From contig NZ_CP086136.1 in the NCBI RefSeq assembly GCF_017565645.3, positions 3,579,501-3,643,500 of the forward strand: DNA of 64,000 bases. Reading direction: 5' to 3'. A program made the translations under genes and the position numbers. Positions 25,442 to 34,439 of this stretch are shown here, in pieces. This stretch comes from Bradyrhizobium barranii subsp. barranii (lineage in GTDB: Bacteria; Pseudomonadota; Alphaproteobacteria; Rhizobiales; Xanthobacteraceae). The notes under the pieces are model-generated. The model had not been told where the DNA came from, made no database searches, and saw nothing but the letters and a program-made list of their open reading frames with translations. How positions within the stretch are numbered: position 1 is the stretch's first letter; each line of letters starts with the position of its first letter.

Positions 25442-26212
25442 CTAAAAATTCACCCGGTTCGAGATCGCGCCGTCCACGACGAGATTGGAGCCCGTGGTGA
25501 ACCCCGACACCGGGCTTGCCAGAAACACCGCCGCGCTTGCAATCTCCTGCGGCGTTGCCATGCGGCCCGTCGGGTTGCGCTTCATCGCGTCATTGTAGCG
25601 CTCCGGCATCTTCTGCTCGATCATGTTCCAGACGCCGCCCTTGAAATAGACCGTGCCGGGCGACACCACGTTGACGCGGATCTTCTTCTTTGCGTATTGC
25701 CGCGCCAATCCCTTGGCCATGTGGATCAGCGCCGCCTTGATCGGGCCGTAGGAGCTGGCGAGATCGGCCTGCGCCGCCGAGATCGAGGAGATGATGACGA
25801 AGGCGGCATCGCCGCTCTTTTCGCCGCTGGCCTCGAGGAACGGCCGCGCGGCGTCGAACGCATGCACGGCGCCGAGCACGTCGAGCCGGAAGTTCTGCTC
25901 CCAGGATGCTGCATCATGGCCCTGCGCCATCGCGCCGGCATTGGCGAACAGCAAGTCGACGCCGCCAAGCTCCTTTGCAGCGGTCTCGATCCAGGATTTC
26001 AGCGCCGCGCCGTCAGTGACGTCGACCGGTCCGCCGCTGGCGCGGATACCGCTTGCCCTGAGTTCAGTGACGGTCGCCGCAACCTGATCGGCGTTGCGCG
26101 CGCACACCGCGACATTGGCGCCTTCACCGGCCAGCGTCGCCGCGATCGCCCGCCCGATGCCGCGCGTGCCGCCGAGGACGATGGCGTTCTTGCCTTTGAG
26201 ACCGAGATCCAT
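25442..26212 (-). CDS. Short-chain dehydrogenase/reductase (SDR)
   Basis: A classical SDR of 256 aa: the NAD(P)-binding glycine motif GGTRGIG at residues 14-20, the NAG motif (FANAG), the catalytic Ser in ISSISA and the Y-x3-K pair in SSYGPIKAA. The C-terminal GSNLVVDGA is typical of FabG-like oxidoreductases. AAGGAAAA precedes the ATG. The substrate is unknown. It is flanked by repeat elements on both sides and has no obvious operon partner. Confidence 0.9.
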   Translation of the reverse strand: MDLGLKGKNAIVLGGTRGIGRAIAATLAGEGANVAVCARNADQVAATVTELRASGIRASGGPVDVTDGAALKSWIETAAKELGGVDLLFANAGAMAQGHDAASWEQNFRLDVLGAVHAFDAARPFLEASGEKSGDAAFVIISSISAAQADLASSYGPIKAALIHMAKGLARQYAKKKIRVNVVSPGTVYFKGGVWNMIEQKMPERYNDAMKRNPTGRMATPQEIASAAVFLASPVSGFTTGSNLVVDGAISNRVNF

Positions 26213-26282
26213 TGTTTGGTTTTCCTTTTTGTTGATCGCAGGGAGTGTAACCGTTTCAGGAGATACGCAGAAGCCTCAACAT

Positions 26283-26370
26283 CGTCATTGCGAGCGTAGC
26301 GAAGCAATCCAGAAATGAATCCGCGGAAACAGTCTGGATTGCTTCGTCGCAAAGGCTCCTCGCAATGACG
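26283..26370. repeat. Dyad repeat, CGTCATTGCGAGCG family, with an insertion in the right arm
   Basis: Same arms as the copy at 25148, but the right arm is interrupted (GCTTCGTCGCAAAGGCTCCTCGCAATGACG). It lies upstream of the SDR gene. Confidence 0.85.
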
Positions 26371-26374
26371 AGGT

Positions 26375-26465
26375 CGTAGGATGGGCAAAGGCGCATAAGC
26401 GCCGTGCCCACCATTCCTCAACTTGTACAAAGGTGGTGGGCACGCTTCGCTTTGCCCACCCTACG
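26375..26465. repeat. Dyad repeat, CGTAGGATGGGCAAAG family
   Basis: CGTAGGATGGGCAAAG at the left end and CTTTGCCCACCCTACG at the right end are inverted, with a nested GTGCCCACCA/TGGTGGGCAC pair. A related element is at 47603-47729. It ends 9 bases before the stop of the small membrane protein gene. Confidence 0.85.
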
Positions 26466-26474
26466 AATTCTGCT

Positions 26475-26761
26475 TCACTCCGGTGCCGCCCCCACCGGCG
26501 GGCCGCCGGGCGGGCGGTGCAGGAAGGTCAGCGAGACGTAGGCGCCGGACCAGGAGCCGATCGCCGCGAAAGCGACATAGAACGGGTTTCGGTGTAGCTG
26601 ATCACGGCGTAGGAGGAGAGCAGGTACCAGACCGCGCTCCAGTTCGCCGCCGGCACGCGCTTGCGCGCGATCACGGCCGAGGTGAACATGACATAGACTG
26701 CGTCGGTGGCCGCCGTTGCGATGAACACGGCGCCTGCGGTGAGGGGATCTACGGCGGCCAT
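26475..26761 (-). pseudogene. Small membrane protein (about 95 aa), frameshifted by one base
   Basis: The ATG at 26761 has AAAGGA about 6 bases upstream. The protein (MAAVDPLTAGAVFIATAATD...) has about three hydrophobic segments, with SAVWYLLSSYAVISYTE in the middle. Near 26583-26590 the frame is lost: one extra A in the AAA run (sense strand) restores NPFYVAFAAIGSWSGAYVSL and a proline/glycine-rich tail ending at 26475. Length and composition resemble uncharacterised small membrane proteins of Bradyrhizobium; no function is known. The missing base is in a homopolymer, so an assembly error is likely. Confidence 0.7.
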
Positions 26762-26802
26762 TGCATTCCTTTCTGCGATCATGACATGGTCGCGAAAACT
26801 AC

Positions 26803-26847
26803 AGCATGATCCGGAAAATGCGCAGCGGATTTCCGAAAGATCATGCT
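26803..26847. repeat. AGCATGATCCGGAAAA...AGATCATGCT dyad repeat
   Basis: AGCATGATCCGGAAAA and TTTCCGAAAGATCATGCT form an inverted pair of a kind widespread in rhizobial intergenic regions. It lies in the divergent promoter region between the small membrane protein and the CoA-transferase. Confidence 0.75.
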
Positions 26848-26873
26848 CAAATCTGAAAGGGAGAGAAGCGGTC

Positions 26874-28286
26874 ATGCAAAGCCCCGCCGATATTCTCAAG
26901 GATCTCTGGACCTCCATCGGCGGCGACAAGGCCGCGCTCGAACGCGTGCGGCTGACCGGCGAGGAGCCGCAGATTCCGTCCTCGTTTCGCGTCGCCGTCG
27001 CCGGACAGACGACGATCGCCGCCGCCGGTCTTGCCGCCGCCGAAATCTGGAGACTGCGCAGCGGGGAGACGCAGGACGTCTCCGTCGACATGCGCCACGC
27101 CGTCGCCGAATGCCGTTCGGAGCGCTATTTGCGCCTCGACGATAAGCCGCCGCCGCCAGCCTGGGACGCCATCGCCGGCGTCTACAAAACTGGAGATAAC
27201 CGCTTCGTCCGCTGCCACACCAATTTCCCGCATCATCGCGACGCCGTCTGCAACGTGCTCGGCTGCGAGCCCGAGCGCGACAAGGTTCAGGCCGCGTTGA
27301 TGCAATGGAAGGGCGAGGATTTTGAAACTGCGGCCTATGCCGCGGGCGGCGTCGTCGCCCTGATGCGTTCCTACGACGAATGGTCCGCGCTGCCGCAGGC
27401 GCGCGCGCTCGCCGAGCTGCCGTTGGTCTCGATCGAGAAGATCGGCGAGGCCCCACCCAAGCCATGGCCGCAGGGATTGTCGAACGGCGATCGTCCGCTT
27501 TCCGGCCTGCGCGTGCTCGATCTCTCGCGCGTCATCGCGGGCCCCGTTGCCGGCCGCACGCTCGCCGCGCACGGCGCGGATGTGCTGCTCGTCTCGGGGC
27601 CGGAGCTGCCGGCCATTCCCTGGCTCACCATCGACACCGGCCGCGGCAAGCTCACCACGTTGGTCGAGCTGAAGAGCGAGGCGGGCAGGGCGCAGCTGTG
27701 CGAGCTGTTGAAGGGCGCCGACATCTTCTCGCAAGGCTATCGCCCGCGCGCGCTTGCAGCCCTCGGGTTCGCGCCGGAGGATGCAGCGAACATCAATCCC
27801 GGCCTCGTCTATGTCACGCTGTCGGCCTATGGTCATGCCGGCCCCTGGGCGGAGCGGCGCGGTTTCGATTCACTGGTGCAGACCACGACGGGCTTCAACC
27901 ACGCCGAGGGGCAGGCCGCGGGCATCGACGGTCCCAAGGAATTGCCGGCGCAGATGCTCGACCATGCCACCGGCTATCTGATGGCGTTCGGCGCGATGAT
28001 GGCCAAGGCGCGCCAGGCCCGCGAAGGCGGGAGCTGGCACGTGCGCGTGTCGCTGGCGCAGACCGGACGCTGGCTGTGGAATCTCGGCCGGCTCGATGGC
28101 GGCCTGGACACCCCGGATCTTACGGGCGAGGCCGTACATGCTGCATTCATCGAGCCCATGCCATCTGGCTTCGGCACGTTGAAGGCGGTGCGCCATTCTG
28201 CGCTGCTGTCGACCACGCCGGCGCGATGGAGCCGCCCGGCGATGCCGCTCGGCAGTCATCCGCCACAATGGCCGGCGCGAAACTGA
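26874..28286 (+). CDS. Family III CoA-transferase (CaiB/BaiF) with an N-terminal extension
   Basis: The start at 26874 (MQSPADILKDLW) follows GGGAG. The product is 470 aa. The canonical family III N-terminal motif (PLSGLRVLDLSRVIAGPVAGRTLAAHGADV) only begins near residue 208, followed by GRGKLT, YGHAGPW and RRGFDSLVQTTTGF, whose Asp corresponds to the catalytic Asp of formyl-CoA transferase. Residues 1-200 (with SVDMRHAVAECRSERYLR and YKTGDNRFVRCHT) resemble the C-terminal half of such enzymes, so the halves look permuted or duplicated. It would move CoA between carboxylates; the substrates are unknown. Confidence 0.85.
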   Translation: MQSPADILKDLWTSIGGDKAALERVRLTGEEPQIPSSFRVAVAGQTTIAAAGLAAAEIWRLRSGETQDVSVDMRHAVAECRSERYLRLDDKPPPPAWDAIAGVYKTGDNRFVRCHTNFPHHRDAVCNVLGCEPERDKVQAALMQWKGEDFETAAYAAGGVVALMRSYDEWSALPQARALAELPLVSIEKIGEAPPKPWPQGLSNGDRPLSGLRVLDLSRVIAGPVAGRTLAAHGADVLLVSGPELPAIPWLTIDTGRGKLTTLVELKSEAGRAQLCELLKGADIFSQGYRPRALAALGFAPEDAANINPGLVYVTLSAYGHAGPWAERRGFDSLVQTTTGFNHAEGQAAGIDGPKELPAQMLDHATGYLMAFGAMMAKARQAREGGSWHVRVSLAQTGRWLWNLGRLDGGLDTPDLTGEAVHAAFIEPMPSGFGTLKAVRHSALLSTTPARWSRPAMPLGSHPPQWPARN

Positions 28287-28431
28287 CGTGAAGCTGACGC
28301 GATGCAATATTTTAACGCAAATGGAAAGGTGGCTGGCGTTTTTTAGGTTGTTTGAAATCCCAATTCAGCACTATTAGCGCGACCGATAAGGCAGGCGTCT
28401 GCCGAGATCGTCGCAGACTTGACCGGGCCCC

Positions 28432-29676
28432 ATGGTAGTTGAAAATACCAAGCGATTGCAGGTGTTTACAAAACAACGGGTGATCACATCCGTAGTTTTA
28501 CTGGCACTCGCCTGCGCCGGTGCCTATGGCTTCCTGCGTGCGGGGGCCAAGGAAAAGAGCCACTCCGAGGTCTCCAGCCAGTCGCGCAGGAATGCGCAGA
28601 ATTTCACGCCAACGCCGTCCGAGTGGGCGACGCTGACGATCGAGCCGGTCAAGGCCAAGACCTTCCGGGCCGAATATGTCACCGAGGGTAAGGTCGCGGT
28701 CGACGAGGATCGCTCGACGCCGGTGTTCTCGCCCTATGCGGGCCGCGTGACCAAGCTGCTCGCGAAGCCGGGCGAGATGTTGAAGCAAGGTCAACCGCTG
28801 TTCACGATCGAGGCCGCCGACACCGTGCAGGCCCAGAACGATTTCATCGCGGCGATGACCTCGCAGAACAAGGCGAAGTCTGCGATCGATCTTGCCGACA
28901 TCCAGTTCAGGCGCGCCAAGGACCTCTATGAGGGCCGCGCCATTCCGCTGAAGGACTATCAGCAGGCCGAAACGACCCAGGTCCAGGCGCAGAACGACGT
29001 GCGCTCCTCGGGGACGGCGCTGGAAGCCGCGCGCAACAAGCTGCGCATCCTCGGCTTCACCGACGAGACCATCAAGGCATTCCAGGACAAGGGCGTCATC
29101 GATCGGGAGATCACGATTTACTCGCCGATCTCCGGCACCGTCGTGCAGCGCAAGATCGGCCCGGGCCAGTACGTCAATTCCGGCGCCAGCGATCCGGTGT
29201 TCGTGATCGGCGACCTCTCCACGGTCTGGCTCACCGCCTTCGTGCGCGAGAGCGATGCGGCCGCGGTGTGCATCGGACAGGACATCAGCGTCAACGTGAT
29301 GGCGCTGCCGGGCCACCCCTTGACCGCCAAGATCAACTACGTCGCCGCCGCCATCGATCCCACCACCCGCCGCCTCCTGGTCCGCGCGACCATCGACAAC
29401 AAGGACGGCCTGCTCAAGCCGGAGATGTTTGCCAACGTCACGATCTATTCGGCCGGCGACCGTGCCGCGCCGGCGGTGCCGAAGCAGGCGCTGATCTACG
29501 AGGCCGACAAGGTCCGCATCTGGGTCGCGCGCGAGGACAAGTCGGTCGAGCTGCGCCAGATCAAGACCGGCCTCATCAATGGCAATTTCGTCGAGGTCAC
29601 CAGCAATCTGAAGCCAGGCGAGCAGGTTGTCACCAAGGGCAGCCTGTTCATCGACCGCGCGGCGTCCGGTAGCTGA
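28432..29676 (+). CDS. RND efflux periplasmic adaptor (CusB/CzcB type)
   Basis: A 414-aa membrane-fusion protein. An N-terminal membrane anchor (VITSVVLLALACAGAYGFL) is followed by lipoyl-like halves (FSPYAGRVTKLLAKPGE and YSPISGTVVQRKIGPGQ), an alpha hairpin between them (about 130-215), and a beta-barrel domain (VWLTAFVRESDA). It would bridge the inner-membrane pump to an outer-membrane channel. It is 29 bp upstream of the RND gene and clearly in its operon. No outer-membrane gene is attached on this strand; the TolC-family gene 1.6 kb beyond the pump is on the opposite strand. Confidence 0.9.
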   Translation: MVVENTKRLQVFTKQRVITSVVLLALACAGAYGFLRAGAKEKSHSEVSSQSRRNAQNFTPTPSEWATLTIEPVKAKTFRAEYVTEGKVAVDEDRSTPVFSPYAGRVTKLLAKPGEMLKQGQPLFTIEAADTVQAQNDFIAAMTSQNKAKSAIDLADIQFRRAKDLYEGRAIPLKDYQQAETTQVQAQNDVRSSGTALEAARNKLRILGFTDETIKAFQDKGVIDREITIYSPISGTVVQRKIGPGQYVNSGASDPVFVIGDLSTVWLTAFVRESDAAAVCIGQDISVNVMALPGHPLTAKINYVAAAIDPTTRRLLVRATIDNKDGLLKPEMFANVTIYSAGDRAAPAVPKQALIYEADKVRIWVAREDKSVELRQIKTGLINGNFVEVTSNLKPGEQVVTKGSLFIDRAASGS

Positions 29677-29705
29677 TCGACGACCCAAGAAAATTGAAGA
29701 CCTGA

Positions 29706-32700
29706 ATGGATCGTCTCGTCGCCCTTGCCGTCAACCGGCGCTTCCTGATGGTCGGGATGTTCGTCGCCGTGCTGATCGGCGGCGTGATCGCGTTCAACCA
29801 GCTCAACATCGAGGCCTATCCCGACCCGACGCCGCCGATGGTCGACATCGTGACGCAGAGTCCGGGCCTGTCGGCGGAGGAGATCGAGCGCTACATCACG
29901 ATTCCGATCGAGACCCAGGTCGCGGGTCTGAAGAACCTCACGACGATCCGTACCATCTCGCTCTACGGCCTCTCCGACATCAAACTGCAGTTCTCCTTCG
30001 CCTATACGTATGACGAGGCGCAGCAGCAGGTCTTGAACCGCCTGGCGCAGCTCGCGCCGCTGCCGGGCAATGTGCAGCCGCAGATCTCGCCGCTCAGCCC
30101 GATCGGCGAAATCTTCCGTTACCGCCTCGTCGGCCCGCCGAACTACAGCGTGCTCGACCTCAAGACCATCCAGGACTGATCCTCCAGCGCCGCTTCCGCG
30201 CTGTACCCGGGGTCATCGACGTCACCGGCTGGGGCGGCAAGAGCAAGACCTACGAGCTCCAGGTCGATTTCAACAAGCTCGTCGCCAACGGCCTGACGCT
30301 GCCGCAATTGCTCCAGGCGGTCAGCAATTCCAACGTCAATGTCGGCGGCAACACCGTCAATATCGGCCAGCAATCGGCCGTGGTACGCGGCGTCGGCCTG
30401 ATCCGTTCCATCGACGACCTCGCCAACACCATGGTCTCGCAGACCAACGGCAATCCGGTGCTGGTCAAGGACGTCGCCACCGTCACTGTCGGTCAAAAAC
30501 CCCGTCTCGGCATTGCCGGCCTCGACGATTCCGACGACATCGTGCAGGGGATCGTCCTGATGCGCCGCGGTGAGCAGAGCTCGCCAACCATCAAGCGCGT
30601 CCACCAGCTCGTTCAAACCATCAACGACTCCAGCATCCTGCCGCCCGGCGTGCGCATCGAGCGCATCTACGATCGCGGGGACCTGATCGACCTCACCACC
30701 CACACCGTGTTGCACAACATGGTGGTCGGCATCCTGCTCATCGTGCTGTTGCAGTGGATCTTCCTCGGCGATCTCCGCAGTGCGCTGATCGTCGGCGCCA
30801 CGATTCCGTTCGCACTGTTCTTCGCCGTGATCATCCTGGTGCTACGCGGGGAATCCGCGAATTTGCTGTCGGTCGGCGCGATCGATTTCGGCCTCATCGT
30901 CGACGCCACCGTCATCATGGTGGAAGCGATCTTCCGCCGCCTGACGCAGACCACGCCGGTGTCGGAATCCGAGCAGATGTCGCCCGAGACGCTGTTCGGC
31001 ATGAAGAGCCACGCCATCCTCAGCGCCGCCGCCGACGTGTCGCGCTCGATCTTCTTTGCCGCCGCCATCATCATCGCGGCGTTCCTGCCGTTGTTCACGC
31101 TGTCCGGCGTCGAGGGCAACATCTTCGGGCCGATGGCGCGCACCTATGCCTATGCGCTCGCCGGCGGGCTGCTCGCGACCTTCACGGTTACCCCGGCGCT
31201 GTCCGCGATCATTCTGCCTGCGCATCTCGAGGAGACCGAGACGAGGGTCATGCGGATCCTGCACCGGATCTACATGCCGGTGCTGAATTGGGCCGTCGCC
31301 AACCGCGGCATCATGCTTGGTGGCGCCGTCGGTCTCGTGCTGATGACGGTAGCCCTCAGCCGGCTGCTCGGCCTGGAATTCCTGCCCAAGCTGGAAGAGG
31401 GCAATCTCTGGATCCGCGCCACGCTGCCGCCGACCATCTCGCTCCAGGAAGGCAACACCTACGTCAACGAGATGCGCAAGCTGATCCGTGCCCGGCCCGA
31501 GGTGGAATCCGTGGTGTCGCAGCATGGCCGCCCCGATGACGGCACCGACGCGGCCGGCTTCTTCAACGCCGAGTTCTTCGCCCCCCTCAAGCCCGCGAGC
31601 CAATGGCCGGGGACGCACGACAAGGAAGAGTTGACCGCGCAGCTATTGAAGCAGCTCGACGATCGCTTCCCAGGTGTCGAATTCAACTTCTCGCAATATC
31701 TCCAGGACAACGTCTCCGAAGCCGTCTCGGGCGTGAAAGGCGAGAACTCCATCAAGCTGTTCGGCAGCGATCTCCAGGCGCTCACCGACACCGCCAACAA
31801 GATCAAGTCGGTGCTGGCGACCGTGCAAGGCGTCACCGACCTCGCGGTGTTCACCTCGCTCGGGCAGCCGACCATTCAGATTGACATCGACCGTGCCAAG
31901 GCCGCGCGCTATGGGCTCGCGCCGGGCGACATCAACGCCACCATCAAGGTCGCGATCGGCGGCGATACCGCGGGCGATCTCTACGAGCCGGGCTCCGATC
32001 GTCACTTCCCGATCATCGTCCGCCTCGCGCCGGAATATCGCAGGAGCGCCGAGGCGATCCAGAATTTGCGCATCGGCGCGCCAGGGCCGAACGGCACCGT
32101 CACGCAGATTCCCCTGAGCGAGGTCGCCACCATCAGCCTCGTCTCCGGTGCCGCCTACATCTATCGCGAGCAGCAGGAACGCTATCTGCCGATCAAGTTC
32201 TCGGTGCGCGAGCGCGACCTCGGCAGCGCGATCCGCGAGGCGCAACAGAAGGTCGCCGAGCAGGTGCAGCTGCCGCCCGGCGCGCACATGGACTGGGTCG
32301 GCGAGTTCGGCAATCTCCAGGACGCCATCCGCCGGCTGTCGATCGTGGTGCCGATCTCGCTGGCGTTGATCGGCGTGCTGCTCTGGTTCAATTTCGGCTC
32401 GATGACCGACACGCTGCTCGCCATGAGCGTGATCCCGATGGCGATCTTCGGCGGCGTGCTCGGTCTCTTGATCACCGGCACCGCCTTCAGCGTCTCCGCC
32501 GCGATCGGATTCATCGCGCTGTTCGGCATTGCGGTCATGGACGGCATCATCATCCTGTCGCAGTTCAACCAGCTCATCGAAGAAGGCATGGACCGCGTGA
32601 GCGCGGTGATACGCACCGGCGAGTTGCAGCTCCGGCCGGTGCTGATGACCTGCGTCGTTGCCGGCGTCGGCCTGCTGCCGGCGGCGCTGTCGGAAGGCAT

Positions 32701-32821
32701 CGGCTCGCAGGTGCAGAAGCCGCTCGCCGTCGTCGTCGTCACCGGCATGATGCTCGCGCCGGTCGTGATCCTGGTGACCTTGCCGGTCCTGATTTCCTTC
32801 TTCTCCCGCCGCGCGCGCTGA
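29706..32821 (+). pseudogene. Heavy-metal-efflux-type RND transporter (CusA/CzcA family), broken by a 1-base deletion
   Basis: Restoring one G at about 30177 (GACT-GATCC to GACTGGATCC) joins two frames into a 1,038-aa RND protein of normal length. The N-terminal frame stops at 30179 after SVLDLKTIQD; the other frame continues with ILQRRFRAVPGVIDV and runs to 32821. The TM4 motif AIDFGLIVDATVIMVE is that of heavy-metal-efflux RND pumps, and the C-terminal bundle has FGIAVMDGIIILSQFNQ. Metal specificity (Cu, Zn, Co, Cd) is not decided. As written only a 157-aa fragment is made. Every other part looks intact, so an error in the sequence is the first explanation. Confidence 0.9.
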
Positions 32822-32841
32822 TCGCAGGCGGCCGCCGCGGC

Positions 32842-33804
32842 TCAGAATCCGTAGAGTCGCGCCGGATTGTCGACCAGGATCTTCTTGCGCACCTCCGCAT
32901 CCGGCGCCCACACAGGAAGCTGGTTGAGGAGCCGGCCGTCTTCGATCTGATAGAAGGGCGCGATGTCGGTGGGCTTGCGTCCCTCGACGGGGCTGGAATC
33001 CGGATGCGGCCAGTCGGTGCCCCAGACGATGCGGTCCGGGTTCGCCGCGATCAGCGCGCGGGCGTAGGGCACCATGTCCTGATAGTCGGGCGCGAGGTTC
33101 GACGAGCGATAGGCCCCTGAGATCTTCACATAGGCCTTGCCGGATTTGACGAGCGCGATCAGGTCGGAAAATCCCGGCTGTTCCAGTCCGAGCGGCGCCT
33201 CGAGGCCGCCGAAATGGTCGAACACAGCCGGCACAGGCGAAGCCAGCACGAGCTCCTTGATCGCCGAGATCATCGGCAGCGTGGTGTAGAGCTGCACGTG
33301 CCAGCCGCGTGCCTTCATGCGCTCGACGGCGGCGGTGAAGCGCGCGCGGCCGACATTCGGATCGCTGACGCCGCCGGTGGCGAGATTGATGCGACTGCCG
33401 CGAAAACCGTCCGCCTGCATCGCGTCGAGCTGGGCTTCCGTGGTCTTGTCGTCGATCACGGCCACTCCGCGTGCGGTCGCGCCGCGCGCCTTCATGCCGA
33501 ACAAGGTGGAGGAATTGTCGGTGCCATAGACGCTCGGCGTCACGATCACGACGCGCTCGATATGCAGCGCCTTGTGCAGCGCCGCCATTTCCTCGGGGCT
33601 TGCCGGTTCCGGCGTATAGACGCGCCCCGCGAAGAACGGAAACTTTTCGACGTCACCATGGATGTGCGTGTGGCAATCGCAGGCAAGGGCCGGAACGTCG
33701 AAATCGACCGGCGTCGCGGGCTGCGCCGCACGGGCGTGAGCTTTGTTGGTCATGACTACTCCGGCGGCAAGGGAGGCAAGCAGGACGCTGCGTCGGTTGA
33801 GCAT
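32842..33804 (-). CDS. Exported amidohydrolase-2 family protein (2-pyrone-4,6-dicarboxylate lactonase-like)
   Basis: 320 aa starting MLNRRSVLLASLAAG, a Tat-like signal cut near HARA. The metal motif CDCHTHIHGD (HxH), PAVFDHFGG and VWGTDWPHPD are the amidohydrolase-superfamily blocks found in PDC lactonase (LigI). LigI itself is cytoplasmic and acts in protocatechuate 4,5-cleavage, so the exported form may hydrolyse another lactone or amide. It stands alone, convergent with the RND pump and 21 bp from its end. Confidence 0.85.
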   Translation of the reverse strand: MLNRRSVLLASLAAGVVMTNKAHARAAQPATPVDFDVPALACDCHTHIHGDVEKFPFFAGRVYTPEPASPEEMAALHKALHIERVVIVTPSVYGTDNSSTLFGMKARGATARGVAVIDDKTTEAQLDAMQADGFRGSRINLATGGVSDPNVGRARFTAAVERMKARGWHVQLYTTLPMISAIKELVLASPVPAVFDHFGGLEAPLGLEQPGFSDLIALVKSGKAYVKISGAYRSSNLAPDYQDMVPYARALIAANPDRIVWGTDWPHPDSSPVEGRKPTDIAPFYQIEDGRLLNQLPVWAPDAEVRKKILVDNPARLYGF

Positions 33805-33850
33805 GGTTCTCTCCCTGCTTCGTTATTTTTAAGGTGGGACCGGAACAATA

Positions 33851-34420
33851 TCACATCAGCCCGGTAACCCGCTCCGCTTCGCTGCATAGCTGCTCGACAA
33901 GATCCGCAAGCGGGCGTGAGCCGTCGATGCGCACGACCGGGCAGGGCAGGCCCGCGAGCCAGGCTTCATCTTTTGTGAGACTGCGGCCCTCGCGATCGCC
34001 GGCTTCGTAGCGCGAGGCCCATTCGACGAACGACTCCGTCTCCTCGTGACGCCAGCCACCCTGTGCGACGGCATCAGCTCCGAAATGCGTAGCCTCGCGG
34101 CCACGCAGGCGCTGCAAGCGAAGCTCGCGCGGCGTCGTCACAAAGACGACAAGATCGAAGAACGGGACGAGCTCGTCGCCCCAGCCGGTGACGGTTCCGC
34201 TCAGCACCCAGTCGCGGCGCGGCAGAAACATCTCGCGCATCAGGCGCAGGCGCTCCGCGGCAGGGCGCGTCGTCTGGTAGGGCGGCACGGTCGGCAGCCA
34301 GAAATAATCGTCGCTGTCGTGATGCGGCAGCGCAAGCCGGCCGGCGAGCGCGCGACCGAGCGTCGTCACGCCGGAGCCCGAAGCTCCCATCAGATGGATG
34401 CGGCGGCTCTTCATCGGCAT
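33851..34420 (-). CDS. Adenylate-kinase-like P-loop protein with a variant Walker A motif
   Basis: 189 aa with a nucleoside-kinase-like fold: a glycine loop G12-ASGSG-V-T-T, an adenine/monophosphate region (HHDSDDYFWLPT) and an LRGRE lid-like segment. The Walker A lysine is replaced by valine (V18), where GxxxxGKT is expected. A variant loop of this sort occurs in a group of uncharacterised FlaR/shikimate-kinase-like proteins, so it is probably family-typical rather than a mutation. Substrate unknown. It is 19 bp downstream of the TolC-family gene on the same strand and may be co-transcribed with it. Confidence 0.7.
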   Translation of the reverse strand: MPMKSRRIHLMGASGSGVTTLGRALAGRLALPHHDSDDYFWLPTVPPYQTTRPAAERLRLMREMFLPRRDWVLSGTVTGWGDELVPFFDLVVFVTTPRELRLQRLRGREATHFGADAVAQGGWRHEETESFVEWASRYEAGDREGRSLTKDEAWLAGLPCPVVRIDGSRPLADLVEQLCSEAERVTGLM

Positions 34421-34439
34421 CAGGCCAGACGATTTGAAA

